Assembly (NCBI GenBank): GCA_963729215.1
Contig: CAVSND010000028.1
Coordinates: 186,001 to 250,000 of the forward strand
Direction: 5' to 3'
Origin: CAVQJU01 sp963729215
GTDB taxonomy: Bacteria; Acidobacteriota; Vicinamibacteria; Vicinamibacterales; CAVVIG01
DNA length: 64,000 nt
The notes beneath the pieces were generated by a model. It searched no databases, was not told where the DNA came from, and saw only the letters and a program-made list of their open reading frames with translations. How positions within the stretch are numbered: the stretch's first letter is position 1; each line of letters starts with the position of its first letter. Positions 39,933 to 48,994 of this stretch are shown here, piece by piece. Position numbers and translations under genes: made by a program.

Positions 39933-40958
39933 CTAGACGATGACCAGCCGTTTCACGGCGTCCGGCCACGTCATGGCCGCCACCTGCGCGGCGGCGCCCC
40001 GTCCGAGTCGTTCGGCCAGACCCCGATCGTCCATCACGCGGGCGAGCGCCGTCGCCAGGCCGGCCGGCGTTGGCGCGCTGACAAGCCCCGTCTCGCCGTC
40101 GCGCACGAGCTCCGTCGGGCCGCCGCTGTCGGTGCACGTCAACACGGCCCTGCCCGAGGCAAATGCCTCGGTCGTCACGAAGCCGTAGTCCTCGCCAACA
40201 GGCGTGAAGCACACGGCACGGCACCGGCCGAGGTGAAGGGTCAGCGCTTCCTCGTCCAGGCGGCCGGCGAACTGCACCCGGTTGGCAACCCCCAGGTTCG
40301 CCGCCATCGCCTGGAGATCCGCAAGGCACTCCCCTTCGCCGGCGATCACCGCCCGGACGTGCTTCGCAACCGGCTCAGCGAGTGCCCGAATCAGGAGATC
40401 GACGCGCTTGGTGCGCGTCAAGCGGGACACGGCGAAGATGTAGTCGCCGTACGCCTCGCATCGATACGCACGGGGCGGAGGCGGCGGCCACAGCACGTCG
40501 GCGCGGATACCCAGGTCGTCCAGCAGCCGGCGCTGGATGGTTCGCGACTGCGCGACGACGCGGCCGGCACGGTGCCGCAGCAGCCACCAGTCGGCGGCGT
40601 GGATGAGCGATCGGCGGACGCGTTCCTTCATTCGTGCTCGGGCCGAGATCGAAGCCGCGAAGGCCGGCCACAAATCGTAGTATTCCCGCATCGTGTGGTT
40701 GAGCCAGCAGACGTGGGCAGGGTGGCGGACCGCGTAGCTTGGGTACCGAAGTGAAATCACCTGGTCGGCTGGGGGAAGGTCCGCCGACCAGTTGCTGCGA
40801 TACGTCGCGAACGTGCGGCCGAAACCGTAGTCGGGGGTCACGACCAGATGCGCGATGTGTCCCTGCTCGCGCGCGGCGGTGACAAGCGATCGGGCGATGA
40901 CGAGATGCCCACCTTCGACGCCTGCTGGACTCGAGGTAACGACGGCGAGGACGGCCAT
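39933..40958 (-). CDS. Glycosyltransferase family 4 protein
   Basis: The 341-residue protein is GT-B type: an N-terminal Rossmann domain with the acceptor-site glycine loop (SSPAGVEGGHLVIARSL), then a C-terminal donor domain with the family motif GEDYGFVTTEAFASGRAVLTCTDSGGPTELV near residue 255. It probably adds a sugar to a surface glycan; donor and acceptor are unknown. It begins the minus-strand run of glycan genes to 44740. Confidence 0.87.
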   Translation of the reverse strand: MAVLAVVTSSPAGVEGGHLVIARSLVTAAREQGHIAHLVVTPDYGFGRTFATYRSNWSADLPPADQVISLRYPSYAVRHPAHVCWLNHTMREYYDLWPAFAASISARARMKERVRRSLIHAADWWLLRHRAGRVVAQSRTIQRRLLDDLGIRADVLWPPPPPRAYRCEAYGDYIFAVSRLTRTKRVDLLIRALAEPVAKHVRAVIAGEGECLADLQAMAANLGVANRVQFAGRLDEEALTLHLGRCRAVCFTPVGEDYGFVTTEAFASGRAVLTCTDSGGPTELVRDGETGLVSAPTPAGLATALARVMDDRGLAERLGRGAAAQVAAMTWPDAVKRLVIV

Positions 40959-41006
40959 CGAACCCTACAAGGCCTCGACGCGTCGGCAACAGAGAACAGC
41001 TTGGTG

Positions 41007-41037
41007 TTCTTCGTGGCCTTCGTGGTTCATTGAATCT
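41007..41037. repeat. Single-arm copy of the CTTCGTG-type intergenic repeat
   Basis: The words gttcttcgtgg and ccttcgtggttcatt, between the glycosyltransferase start and the acyltransferase stop, match the right arms of the elements at 57578-57662 and 63464-63562. No paired left arm is seen nearby. Confidence 0.4.
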
Positions 41038-41039
41038 CG

Positions 41040-41777
41040 CTACGTGGTGGTTCGGGACGAGACAACCCGCGCAGGCACGCCGACAGCCACGGCCCGGTCC
41101 GGGACGGCTTCGCGGACGACGGCGCCGGCGCCGATCACCGCGTGGCTGCCGATCGTCACCCCGTCGAGCACCTTGGCGCCCGCGCCCAGCCACGCGCCGT
41201 CGCCAATGATCACGCCCGAAGACGTGCGCGACTGGTCCAGCACGGACCTGGCGGGATCCGAGAAGTCGTGGTCGCCGCCGATCACGTATGCATAGGCGGC
41301 CATCAGAACCCCGGCGCCAATCGTCACGCTGCTGGCGGAAAACACCTCGCAGTTGAACCCGATGTTGGCGCCATCCTTCAGCTCGATGTTGCCGTCCTTG
41401 CACGACAGGATACTGTTGCGCCCGACGAACACGCCGTCGCCGATCCGGATTCCCTGGTTCGACTCCCCTTTTGCGTCGAGCAGGCAGTTGTCGTCGATGA
41501 CCACGTTGCTGCCGATGTGAATCTTGTGCGGATGGCGAAGCACGACGTTCTGGCCGAAGACCACGTTACGGCCGCACCCGCCGAGGAGCCAGGGGTAAAG
41601 CTGTTTCCGCAGGACGAGACCCAGGGCGCCGGCGCGCGCCTGTGCGAGCGCGACCACGAATTCGTATTGCAGCAGCGCCCCGAGGCCGCTGCGCCCCACC
41701 ACGAGGCTGGCGTACTTGTCCCGTGCGGAGCGGGACGAGAAGAGCTCGTCCTGAATCCTAGAGCCAGGCATGTTCAC
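41040..41777 (-). CDS. Acyltransferase of the left-handed beta-helix (hexapeptide) family
   Basis: The 245-residue protein has repeated hexapeptide turns from about residue 80: HIGSNVVIDDNCLLDA, IGDGVFVGRNSILSC, KDGANIGFNCEVFS, and a tail IIGDGAWLGAGAKVLDGVTIGSHAVIGAGAVV that is the standard coil of O-acetyltransferases. It would transfer an acetyl or acyl group from CoA to a sugar of the glycan. ATG at 41777 (or at 41771) overlaps the upstream epimerase stop (41758). Confidence 0.88.
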   Translation of the reverse strand: MNMPGSRIQDELFSSRSARDKYASLVVGRSGLGALLQYEFVVALAQARAGALGLVLRKQLYPWLLGGCGRNVVFGQNVVLRHPHKIHIGSNVVIDDNCLLDAKGESNQGIRIGDGVFVGRNSILSCKDGNIELKDGANIGFNCEVFSASSVTIGAGVLMAAYAYVIGGDHDFSDPARSVLDQSRTSSGVIIGDGAWLGAGAKVLDGVTIGSHAVIGAGAVVREAVPDRAVAVGVPARVVSSRTTT

Positions 41778-42732
41778 GGTACCAGGTCAACGTTCGCGCG
41801 ATGCCTTCCCGAAGGCCGACGCGCGGGGTATACCCAATCTCGGCGCGTGCCCGCGTGATGTCGAACGCGCGGCTCTTGGTGAAGAAGTCGACGCGGCGCC
41901 GGTAGATCGGCGGCTCGATGCCCAACGGCACGCAGATCGCCTCGCAGACCGCGCCGGCCATCCAGAACGGCCAGACCGGCAGGTGGACGGACGGCGGGCG
42001 CACACCTGCCGCTTCGGCGATCATTTTCATGACGTCCGCCAGCGTGGTGACGTCAGCCCCGGCAAGGATGAACGTGCGGCCTGCCGCCGCGGGATGCTCG
42101 CCGCAGAGACGGAAGCCTTCGACCAGATCGTCAATGTAGGTGAGATGGTAGTAGATCTGCCCGCTTCCGAGGATCGGGAACCCGCGCACGACGTTCTTGA
42201 ACAGCTTGAGCAGGCGTCGATCGCCGGGACCGTAGATGCCGCTGGGGCGCACGATCGTCAGCTCGATGCCGCTCCGACCCGCGGTCTCCCGCGCCAGTTG
42301 CTCTCCTTCGAGCTTCGTCACCTGGTAGATGTCGCCCGGCTTCAGCGGTGCGTCCTCGTTGGCGGGCGGATGCTCCACGTCGCCGTGTACGCCGACCGTG
42401 CTGCAATGAACGACGCGCCGGACGCCGGCGGCCGACGCGGCTTCGACGAGTCGACCGACCGCCGTCCGGTTGATGGCCCGGTATTCCTCGGCTGGAACGC
42501 CGGCCGAACGATAAATCGCGGCGATGTTGTACACGACGTCGACGCCCTGCACCGCTGACCGGAGGGCCGACGCGTCCCTGAGATCGCCGGCCACGAGTTC
42601 CAGGCCGGCATCCCCGAGGGCTGTGGCGCGGGCCGGATCGCGCACGAGAACACGCACCGGACCGGCCTTGGCGAGGGCCCGGGCAAGATGCCCGCCCGTG
42701 AAGCCTGTTGCGCCCGTGACTAAGACCGTAAC
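41758..42732 (-). CDS. NAD-dependent epimerase/dehydratase (extended SDR), start uncertain
   Basis: The protein has catalytic YQVTKLEGEQ, RPSGIYGPGDRRLLKLFK and a C-terminal FFTKSRAFDITRARAEIGY, as in the SDR family of 3-beta-hydroxysteroid dehydrogenase-like and sugar-nucleotide enzymes. A GTG at 42657 opens one frame, but the in-frame codons upstream of it encode VTVLVTGATGFTGGHLARAL, the Rossmann NAD motif. The native chain must therefore start near 42732, where the codon is gtt and no standard start is present. A base error is likely. The corrected length is about 324 residues. It overlaps the methyltransferase stop at 42720. Confidence 0.82.
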   Translation of the reverse strand, partial: VTVLVTGATGFTGGHLARALAKAGPVRVLVRDPARATALGDAGLELVAGDLRDASALRSAVQGVDVVYNIAAIYRSAGVPAEEYRAINRTAVGRLVEAASAAGVRRVVHCSTVGVHGDVEHPPANEDAPLKPGDIYQVTKLEGEQLARETAGRSGIELTIVRPSGIYGPGDRRLLKLFKNVVRGFPILGSGQIYYHLTYIDDLVEGFRLCGEHPAAAGRTFILAGADVTTLADVMKMIAEAAGVRPPSVHLPVWPFWMAGAVCEAICVPLGIEPPIYRRRVDFFTKSRAFDITRARAEIGYTPRVGLREGIARTLTWYREHAWL

Positions 42733-43538
42733 GGCTCCGCGGACCGCGCCTGCTCCGCCGACTGCACCCGCTCCGCGCAGACCGTGACCGGCGACCCCAG
42801 CAGCCGCAATAGTCCGAGGCGATCGAGCAGGCGTTCCGAGCGGGTCGTGAACCGACGCGATCCGATCATCTTGTGCAGTTGAATCGGCAGGACGAACTGC
42901 CGGTGGACCGACCGCACGCGGAACCCCGCATCGGCCAGCGCGGCGCTCATCGTGCGCTCACGAAACACCCGGTAGGCCTCAGTCCGGCCGCCGACGGCGC
43001 TGAAGAGGCGGCGGGCGGTGGACTGCACGAGCGCGGCGCTCACCGCGGCCGGGTAATCGAAGATCACGAGGCGGTTCGCGACGCGGCAGAGTTCGCTCAG
43101 CGACTGGCGCCAGCCCGGCGTGTGCATGAGCACCCGCAGGCACACCACCACGTCGAACGAACGGTCCTTGAACTCGAGACGATGGACGTCGCCGCGGAGG
43201 AAATTGACCTTCACCATCTGCGCGGCCGCGCGCTTGCGCGCTTCCTCGAGCATCTCTTCGGACGCATCGATGGCCGTGACGCGCGCGGCGCCGCGTGCGA
43301 GCAGGAGCGCCGCCCGTCCGGTGCCCGTTCCCACGTCCAGGATCGTCCGATCCTTGATGCGTCCGATCATGTTCGCCAGCACGCGCGCCTGTTCGGCGGC
43401 GACCATCTGGCCGATGGGTCCGCCGAACCGGCGTTCCTCGAACGTGCGCGCCATCGCCGGATCGGCGTAGTAGTCGTAGCTGTAGTGATCGCGCGCGGCG
43501 TCTCCGGCAGGCCCGGTCGGCCCGGTTGGGCCTGTCAC
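42720..43538 (-). CDS. SAM-dependent methyltransferase in the glycan cluster
   Basis: The 272-residue protein has the class I motif ILDVGTGTGRAALLLARG near residue 65, AIDASEEMLEEARKR and DVVVCLRVLMHTPGWRQSL. A further basic region and HKMIGSRRFTTRSERLLDRLG at the end suggest a membrane- or lipid-linked substrate, which is only a guess. The N-terminus MTGPTGPTGPAGD is read from a GGCCCGGTC-like short repeat and probably is not part of the fold. Its start overlaps the next glycosyltransferase stop. Confidence 0.85.
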   Translation of the reverse strand: MTGPTGPTGPAGDAARDHYSYDYYADPAMARTFEERRFGGPIGQMVAAEQARVLANMIGRIKDRTILDVGTGTGRAALLLARGAARVTAIDASEEMLEEARKRAAAQMVKVNFLRGDVHRLEFKDRSFDVVVCLRVLMHTPGWRQSLSELCRVANRLVIFDYPAAVSAALVQSTARRLFSAVGGRTEAYRVFRERTMSAALADAGFRVRSVHRQFVLPIQLHKMIGSRRFTTRSERLLDRLGLLRLLGSPVTVCAERVQSAEQARSAEPLRS

Positions 43539-44740
43539 GCCAGGTCCTTCGCCACCGCAGTCGGACCGGTTGGGGCGACGAGGGCCGAACAGGCGCGCCG
43601 CGTCCGTTCGAGGTAGGCGTCGTAGCTGTATTTGGTCGCCGCCAGACGCTGCGCCGCGGCCCCGATCGCCGCCGCCCGGACGGGATCGTTCAGGGCCGCC
43701 AGGATGCCATCGGCATATGCCTGCGTCGACGTGTCCGTCAGCACCGCCGTGTCGTCGTCCAGCACCTGCGTATGCGTCAGCAGGCGGGTCGCGACGATCG
43801 GCTTGCCCGAGCGGAGGTACTGGTAGATCTTCAGCGGTGTGTTGGTTCCCCGGGATCGCGGCGACACGAGGACGTCTGCGGCCAGCAGATACGCGGGGAT
43901 CTCGCCGGCCGGCCGTTCTCCGGCAAACACTGTGACCTCGCCAACGCCCGCCGCCCTGGCCTGTTCGCGGGCGGCCGCCACCTGGTCGGGCTTGCCGCCG
44001 GCCAGCACCAATCGCGCGTCCGGGCGTGATCGCTGGACGAGGGACATCGCGTCGAACAGGAGGTCGAGCCCCTGGTAGGCCTCGAACGTGCCTGTGTACA
44101 GCACGAGCGGGGTTCGTTCGCCAAGCCCGAGTGTTCGACGGACGCCGGCGGCGGCGTCAGGCGTCGCCTGGTCTTCCGCCGAGCCCGGTGCGTTTTCAAT
44201 GAGCACCGTGTGCGCGGCGGCGTCGATGCCGCGTACGGTTTCCTCGAGTGACGGGCAGATCACGATGACGACACGGGACCGTCGAATCATCAGGCGCTCG
44301 AGCGCAAGGAAGACGCTTCGAATGGCCCGCGAGCTCGTGAACGCGAAATTGGTGAGCTGCTGAGGCAGGCTCGAGTGCATGTCGTAGACATGCGGCACGC
44401 GCAGCACCGCGGCGAGAAGGACGCCGATGACGCCGCCCTCTTCGTGCGAGTGCACGGCGTCGTAGCGATCGGACATCGCGCGGCGAACGGCCGTCAGCGT
44501 CAGCAGCGCGTCGAGCGGAATCTTCGCGAGCGACGGACCGATCTTCACGCGCGTGAGGAACGGCACGCGCCAGCTGCGGAACACACGGAGGCCGGGCAGC
44601 GTCACATCCTGGCCGAACGGATAGGTGACGAGATCGACGGTGTGGCCGAGATCGGTCAGCGCACGGATGCGGTGGAACTCGCTGAACGGCGTCCCCCGCG
44701 GCTCGAAGAAGGGCTGGGGCGCGATCATCAAGATGCGCAC
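43535..44740 (-). CDS. Glycosyltransferase family 4 protein
   Basis: The 401-residue GT-B enzyme has the acceptor-side opening MIAPQPFFEPRGTPFSEFHR, DAVHSHEEGGVIGVLLA, and a donor domain with VLYTGTFEAYQGLDLLFDAM and DVLVSPRSRGTNTPLKIYQYL. It probably acts on a lipid-linked glycan or polysaccharide precursor. Its end overlaps the methyltransferase start by 4 bases. It is divergent from the plus-strand membrane protein at 44799. Confidence 0.88.
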   Translation of the reverse strand: MRILMIAPQPFFEPRGTPFSEFHRIRALTDLGHTVDLVTYPFGQDVTLPGLRVFRSWRVPFLTRVKIGPSLAKIPLDALLTLTAVRRAMSDRYDAVHSHEEGGVIGVLLAAVLRVPHVYDMHSSLPQQLTNFAFTSSRAIRSVFLALERLMIRRSRVVIVICPSLEETVRGIDAAAHTVLIENAPGSAEDQATPDAAAGVRRTLGLGERTPLVLYTGTFEAYQGLDLLFDAMSLVQRSRPDARLVLAGGKPDQVAAAREQARAAGVGEVTVFAGERPAGEIPAYLLAADVLVSPRSRGTNTPLKIYQYLRSGKPIVATRLLTHTQVLDDDTAVLTDTSTQAYADGILAALNDPVRAAAIGAAAQRLAATKYSYDAYLERTRRACSALVAPTGPTAVAKDLA

Positions 44741-44798
44741 GGTTCCGGTGATTTTCTCACGAAACCGTAGTACAGTAACGCCTTCCGTTCGCCACAGA

Positions 44799-45827
44799 AT
44801 GCCCCCGGAACAACCAAAGACGTCCGCCCCCCGCCGCTACGCTGTCACGGCCCTCAAGCTCGCGGTGAGCATCGCGCTGCTGTCGTTTCTGCTGTCACGC
44901 ATCGACATCGCCCGGCTGTGGGCGAATGCGCGCCAGGCGTCGATTCCATGGCTGGCCATCGCCCTGTCCGTGTATCTGTGCACGGTGCTCTGCAGCGTGT
45001 GGCGGTGGTGGCTGCTGCTCGAGGCGCAGCACGTGTCGGTGCCTCCTCGCCAGCTCTTCAACTCGTATCTCGTGGCGCTCTTCTTCAACAACCTGCTCCC
45101 GAGCAATATTGGCGGGGACGTCGTGCGGATCAGCGATACGGCGAAGGTCACGCGATCCAAGACACTGGCGACCACGGTGATCCTGCTCGACCGCGTCATG
45201 GGCGTGATGGCCCTCGTGCTGGTTGCGGCCTGCGGGGCGACGCTCGTCGCCACCAAGGGGGCCGCCGGGCACGCCGCTCTCCGTTTATGGCCGACGTGGT
45301 TCTGGGCGAACCTGCCCTCCTGGTTCTGGGCGGTCTTCGTGGTGGGCGCCGCGGCAGCCACCCCGGCCCTCTTCGCGCCGGCCGGCGTGGGACGCCTGCT
45401 GCAGCCGTTGACCGTGATTCACCCCGAATGGGTGGGCACGCGCATCGCGAAAGTCACGAGCGCGCTCGAGCGGTTCGGAAAGCATCCCGGCTCGCTGGCC
45501 AGTTGCTTCGGCGGCGCGGTGTTCGTGCAGATGGCGACGGTCGGGTTCTACGTGGCGGTCGCGCACGCGCTCCACGTGCGCGTCGGCGCATCCGATCTTG
45601 CCGTGATCGTGCCCGTCTCGGCCGTCGTGCAGATGCTGCCGGTCTCGTTCGGGGGATTGGGTGTGCGGGAAGGGGCGTTTTCGGTCTACTTCGCCGGCAT
45701 CGGGTCGTCGCCCGAGTCAGCGCTGCTGCTCTCGCTGACCGCCACCGCGCTGATCATGCTGTTCTCGCTGAGCGGCATCGTCACCTACGTCGGTCGCGGC
45801 AAGTCGTGGTCGCCGGATCCGACGTAG
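44799..45827 (+). CDS. Lysylphosphatidylglycerol synthase-type multi-pass membrane protein (UPF0104 family)
   Basis: The 342-residue protein has about eight membrane segments. Family stretches include WRWWLLLEAQHVSVPPRQLF, NNLLPSNIGGDVVRISD and PVSFGGLGVREGAFSVYF. Relatives act as flippase-like or lysyl-phospholipid synthase membrane domains and often lie in glycan or lipid modification clusters. There is no soluble synthase domain, so lysyl transfer is unlikely. ATG at 44799-44801 begins with MPPEQPKTSAPRRYAV. Confidence 0.85.
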   Translation: MPPEQPKTSAPRRYAVTALKLAVSIALLSFLLSRIDIARLWANARQASIPWLAIALSVYLCTVLCSVWRWWLLLEAQHVSVPPRQLFNSYLVALFFNNLLPSNIGGDVVRISDTAKVTRSKTLATTVILLDRVMGVMALVLVAACGATLVATKGAAGHAALRLWPTWFWANLPSWFWAVFVVGAAAATPALFAPAGVGRLLQPLTVIHPEWVGTRIAKVTSALERFGKHPGSLASCFGGAVFVQMATVGFYVAVAHALHVRVGASDLAVIVPVSAVVQMLPVSFGGLGVREGAFSVYFAGIGSSPESALLLSLTATALIMLFSLSGIVTYVGRGKSWSPDPT

Positions 45828-45854
45828 TGCATCACGGCGGGCTCCCAGCCCCGT

Positions 45855-46817
45855 CTAGTCAACTGCTTCGCGGATCTCGCGGATGACGTAGGTCGGCTTG
45901 TTCTGGGACTCATGGTAGGTCCGCGCCTGCAGTTCGGCCAGCAATCCCAACGTCACAAGCTGGAATCCCGTGAAAATCAGCAGGATGCCGAGCAGCAGCA
46001 ACGGCATACGTTGCGAGAGCGAGGCCAGCTCGCGCAGCCTCAGGAACGCAAGCCACGCGCAGATCAGGACACCGCCGAGGCCCATGCCGAATCCGATGAG
46101 CCCGAAAATCTGCAGCGGCCTCGTCGAATAGCTGAGGAGGAACTTCACCGTCAACAGGTCCAGGACCACGCGCATCGTCCGCGAGATTCCGTATTTCGAC
46201 TCGCCGTATTTCCGCGCCCGGTGATTGACCTCGACTTCCTTGATGGCCACACCCTGCTCGCTCGCGATCGCCGGCAGAAAGCGATGCATCTCTCCGTAGA
46301 GCTTCAGCGGCTTGATGACTTCCGCGCGAAACACCTTGAGCGAACACCCGTAGTCGTGCAGCCGCACACGCGTGACGGTCGAGATCAGCCGGTTGGCGAG
46401 GTTGGACGGCAGGCGCCGCGACAGCGTGTCCTGGCGATTCTTCCGCCACCCGCAGACGATGTCGTAGCCCTTTTCGATCCAGTCGATCATGGCGGGGATG
46501 TCGCGGGGATCGTTCTGCAGGTCGCCGTCAGACGTCGCGATGAGCCGTCCGCGCGCGTGCGCGAAACCCGCCGCGAAGGCGGCCGTCTGCCCGAAGTTGC
46601 GGCGGAACCGAATCACCCGCAGCCGGGCATCACCGGTCTGCAGCCTGGCCAGGATCTCGAAGCTTTCGTCGGTGCTGCCGTCGTCCACCACGATGATCTC
46701 GAAGGAGCCGCCCCATCCGGTCAGCGTCCTGGTCAATTCGCCGACCAGTTCGCCGATCGCCGGGGCCTCGTTGCGAATCGGAATCACGACGGAGAGATCG
46801 ATCGCCATCGGGGTCAT
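45855..46817 (-). CDS. Glycosyltransferase family 2 protein with C-terminal membrane helices
   Basis: The 320-residue protein has the GT-A domain with LSVVIPIRNEAPAIGELV, the metal-binding IIVVDDGSTDES and ATSDGDLQNDPRDIP, then two membrane helices (IFGLIGFGMGLGGVLICAW and MPLLLLGILLIFTGFQLV). This is the layout of dolichol/undecaprenyl-phosphate sugar synthases. It likely charges the lipid carrier used by the GT-C-like enzymes of the region (47450 and perhaps 15235). ATG at 46817 or three codons later. It lies 12 bases downstream of the next gene. Confidence 0.9.
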   Translation of the reverse strand: MTPMAIDLSVVIPIRNEAPAIGELVGELTRTLTGWGGSFEIIVVDDGSTDESFEILARLQTGDARLRVIRFRRNFGQTAAFAAGFAHARGRLIATSDGDLQNDPRDIPAMIDWIEKGYDIVCGWRKNRQDTLSRRLPSNLANRLISTVTRVRLHDYGCSLKVFRAEVIKPLKLYGEMHRFLPAIASEQGVAIKEVEVNHRARKYGESKYGISRTMRVVLDLLTVKFLLSYSTRPLQIFGLIGFGMGLGGVLICAWLAFLRLRELASLSQRMPLLLLGILLIFTGFQLVTLGLLAELQARTYHESQNKPTYVIREIREAVD

Positions 46818-46829
46818 CTGGATGCGGGG

Positions 46830-47438
46830 CTATTGTAGTTTATCGACGGCCGGCGGCCGCGATCGCGAAAGCCGCAGATAGACCAGAAAGCCCGCCGCGA
46901 TGATGATGACGGCGGCCAGGGCGATGGTGGTGCCGTTTTGCCGGATGAACGCGATGGCGCGCTCGCCATACCAGAGCGCGAGCAGGCCCTCGACCGTGTA
47001 GCGCAAGCCGCGACCGATCAGGATTGCCGTGCTGAACCGAGCGACGCTGATGTCCGCGACTCCGGCGAGGAGCACGAAGATCTTGAAGGGCGCCGGCGGC
47101 GGCAGGATCGAGGGAATCAGGACGGCCATGATGCCGTGGCGCCTGAAGGCCTCGAGCGCCCGTTCGACGTTGGTGGACCCGAAACGACGGTGGACGAACC
47201 CGGCGCCGCCCTTCTTGCCGATGCCGTACAGCAGCAGGCACCCGAGCAGCGACCCGAGGGTGGCGCTGACGACGTAGATGACGATTCGCGACTTGTTGTT
47301 CGTCACCATCCAGATGACGAGGAGATCGGCGACCTCCGGCAGCGACAGGATCGAAGAATCAAGAAAAGCCACGAGGAAGATGCCCGGCGCGCCGAGCGCC
47401 ATCGCGAGCATCTGGACCCTCTCAACGAATCTGCCCAT
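46830..47438 (-). CDS. DedA/VTT-domain (SNARE-associated-like) membrane protein
   Basis: The 202-residue membrane protein has a re-entrant loop and helices: FLVAFLDSSILSLPEVADLL, ATLGSLLGCLLLYGIGKKGG and the amphipathic FRRHGIMAVLIPSILPPPAPFK with RGLRYTVEGLLALWYG. This is the DedA/YqaA pattern; some relatives flip or scramble lipids such as undecaprenyl phosphate. A role in recycling the lipid carrier here is inference. ATG at 47438 is chosen over a start eight codons upstream. Confidence 0.84.
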   Translation of the reverse strand: MGRFVERVQMLAMALGAPGIFLVAFLDSSILSLPEVADLLVIWMVTNNKSRIVIYVVSATLGSLLGCLLLYGIGKKGGAGFVHRRFGSTNVERALEAFRRHGIMAVLIPSILPPPAPFKIFVLLAGVADISVARFSTAILIGRGLRYTVEGLLALWYGERAIAFIRQNGTTIALAAVIIIAAGFLVYLRLSRSRPPAVDKLQ

Positions 47439-47449
47439 AGAATAAACGG

Positions 47450-48994
47450 GTGATTGTACCATCGCGCGCCCGCGCGGTTGCCGGCGGCGTCTTTGCGGCG
47501 GCGCTCGCGGGCGGGGCGGCGGCCGGGGTCTTCTACCACCGCCTCGGCCTGACGCTCAGCCACTACGATGCGCGCGGACATCTGATCGTCGCCCGCCGCA
47601 TCGTCGACAGCATCACGCCGGGCTGGCAGCAGATCGGGGCCGTCTGGCTGCCCCTGCCCCACCTGCTGAATGCGATTCCGGTCCAGATCGACGCCTTCTA
47701 CCGTTCGGGCGCATCGGCTGTCGCTATTTCGATCGTGTCGTACGCCCTGGCCGCCGCGGCGATTGCGTGGATCGTTCTGTCGTTGACCGCATCAGTCCCC
47801 GCCGCTCTCGCCGCCGCGCTCGTCTTTGCGCTGAACGCGAACGTCGTCTATCTGCAGGCGACGCCGATGACCGAACCGCTCCTGCTCGGCCTGACGGTGC
47901 TGGGCGTCGCGATGCTGCTGGAATGGACGGCAAACGGCCGGCCGGCGGTATCCGAGGACAACTCGCGTCCGGTCGGCGTCGTCCTGGCTCTGGCCTGCCT
48001 GACGCGGTACGAGGCGTGGCCGGTGACGTACGCGGCGCTTGCGGCTGCCGTGTGGGCGCTCTGGCGAGGTGGTGAGCCCTTGCGCCAGGCGTGCCGGCGT
48101 GTCGGGAGTATCGCCGCCTATCCGTCCGTTGCGCTGCTCGCATTCGCGGTGTTCAGCCGGGTGGTCGTCGGCCGATGGTTTGTTTCCAGCGATTTTTTCG
48201 TGCCGGAGAACAAGGCGCTGGGCCTTCCGATGGCCGCAGCCGGCGAAATCGTCTGGGGCGTTACGGAGTTGAGCGGCCGGCTCATCGTCGGGGCAGCCAT
48301 CGCCGGCGCCCTGCTGCTGATCGTGTTTGGTGTGGCCGCCCGCGGCCGCGCGCGGTTTCTGATCCCCGTCGCGCTCTGCGCAACGGCCGCCGTGCCGTGG
48401 TCGGCGTTTCTCGACGGACACCCTTTCCGCATTCGCTACATGATCCCGCTGATCGCGTTCGAGGCCGTCGCGGCAGGGGCGCTCGCCGGCCTGACAAGCG
48501 GGTTGTTACGCCGCGGCCATGCGCTCGGACGGGTCGCCGACGTCGCGCTGGCCGCGCTGCTCGCCGGTGTCGCCGCGTTCACGCTCCGTCCGCTCGATAC
48601 CTCGGCGCCGATGGTGGTCGAAGCGCAGTGGGACCGGCCCAACGCGCCCGTCCGTCACGTGGTGACCAGTTGCCTGCGCGCGCGCTACGACGGCACGACG
48701 GTGATGGCCAGCATGGGATCCCTCGGGCACTACATGCAGGAGACGTCGCACGACGGGTTCAACCTCCGCGATTTTCTGCACGAAGGCAACGGCGATATCT
48801 GGCTGGCGGCGCTGAACGGTCCGAGGGCTTATGCAGGCTGGCTGCTGATCGAGGAGAAAGCCGAAGGCGGCGATCTCCTCGCGAAACGCGCGCGCGAGTA
48901 CCCGCCTTTTCTTGACGGGTACTCGCGCATCTGTGAGGGCGCCGGCCTCGCGCTCTACGAGCGTCAGAACCGGATGTTGAATGTGAAGAGGTAG
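47450..48994 (+). CDS. Multi-pass membrane glycosyltransferase (GT-C/ArnT-like)
   Basis: The 514-residue protein has about ten to eleven hydrophobic segments and an early loop with HYDARGHLIVARRIVDS, where GT39-type enzymes place their catalytic Asp. LPLPHLLNAIPVQID and SLTRYEAWPVTYA-like segments also fit. It should use a polyprenyl-phosphate sugar, such as one made by the GT2 enzyme at 45855. GTG at 47450 is the start. The final 31 bases overlap the end of the convergent outer-membrane protein gene. Confidence 0.8.
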   Translation: MIVPSRARAVAGGVFAAALAGGAAAGVFYHRLGLTLSHYDARGHLIVARRIVDSITPGWQQIGAVWLPLPHLLNAIPVQIDAFYRSGASAVAISIVSYALAAAAIAWIVLSLTASVPAALAAALVFALNANVVYLQATPMTEPLLLGLTVLGVAMLLEWTANGRPAVSEDNSRPVGVVLALACLTRYEAWPVTYAALAAAVWALWRGGEPLRQACRRVGSIAAYPSVALLAFAVFSRVVVGRWFVSSDFFVPENKALGLPMAAAGEIVWGVTELSGRLIVGAAIAGALLLIVFGVAARGRARFLIPVALCATAAVPWSAFLDGHPFRIRYMIPLIAFEAVAAGALAGLTSGLLRRGHALGRVADVALAALLAGVAAFTLRPLDTSAPMVVEAQWDRPNAPVRHVVTSCLRARYDGTTVMASMGSLGHYMQETSHDGFNLRDFLHEGNGDIWLAALNGPRAYAGWLLIEEKAEGGDLLAKRAREYPPFLDGYSRICEGAGLALYERQNRMLNVKR

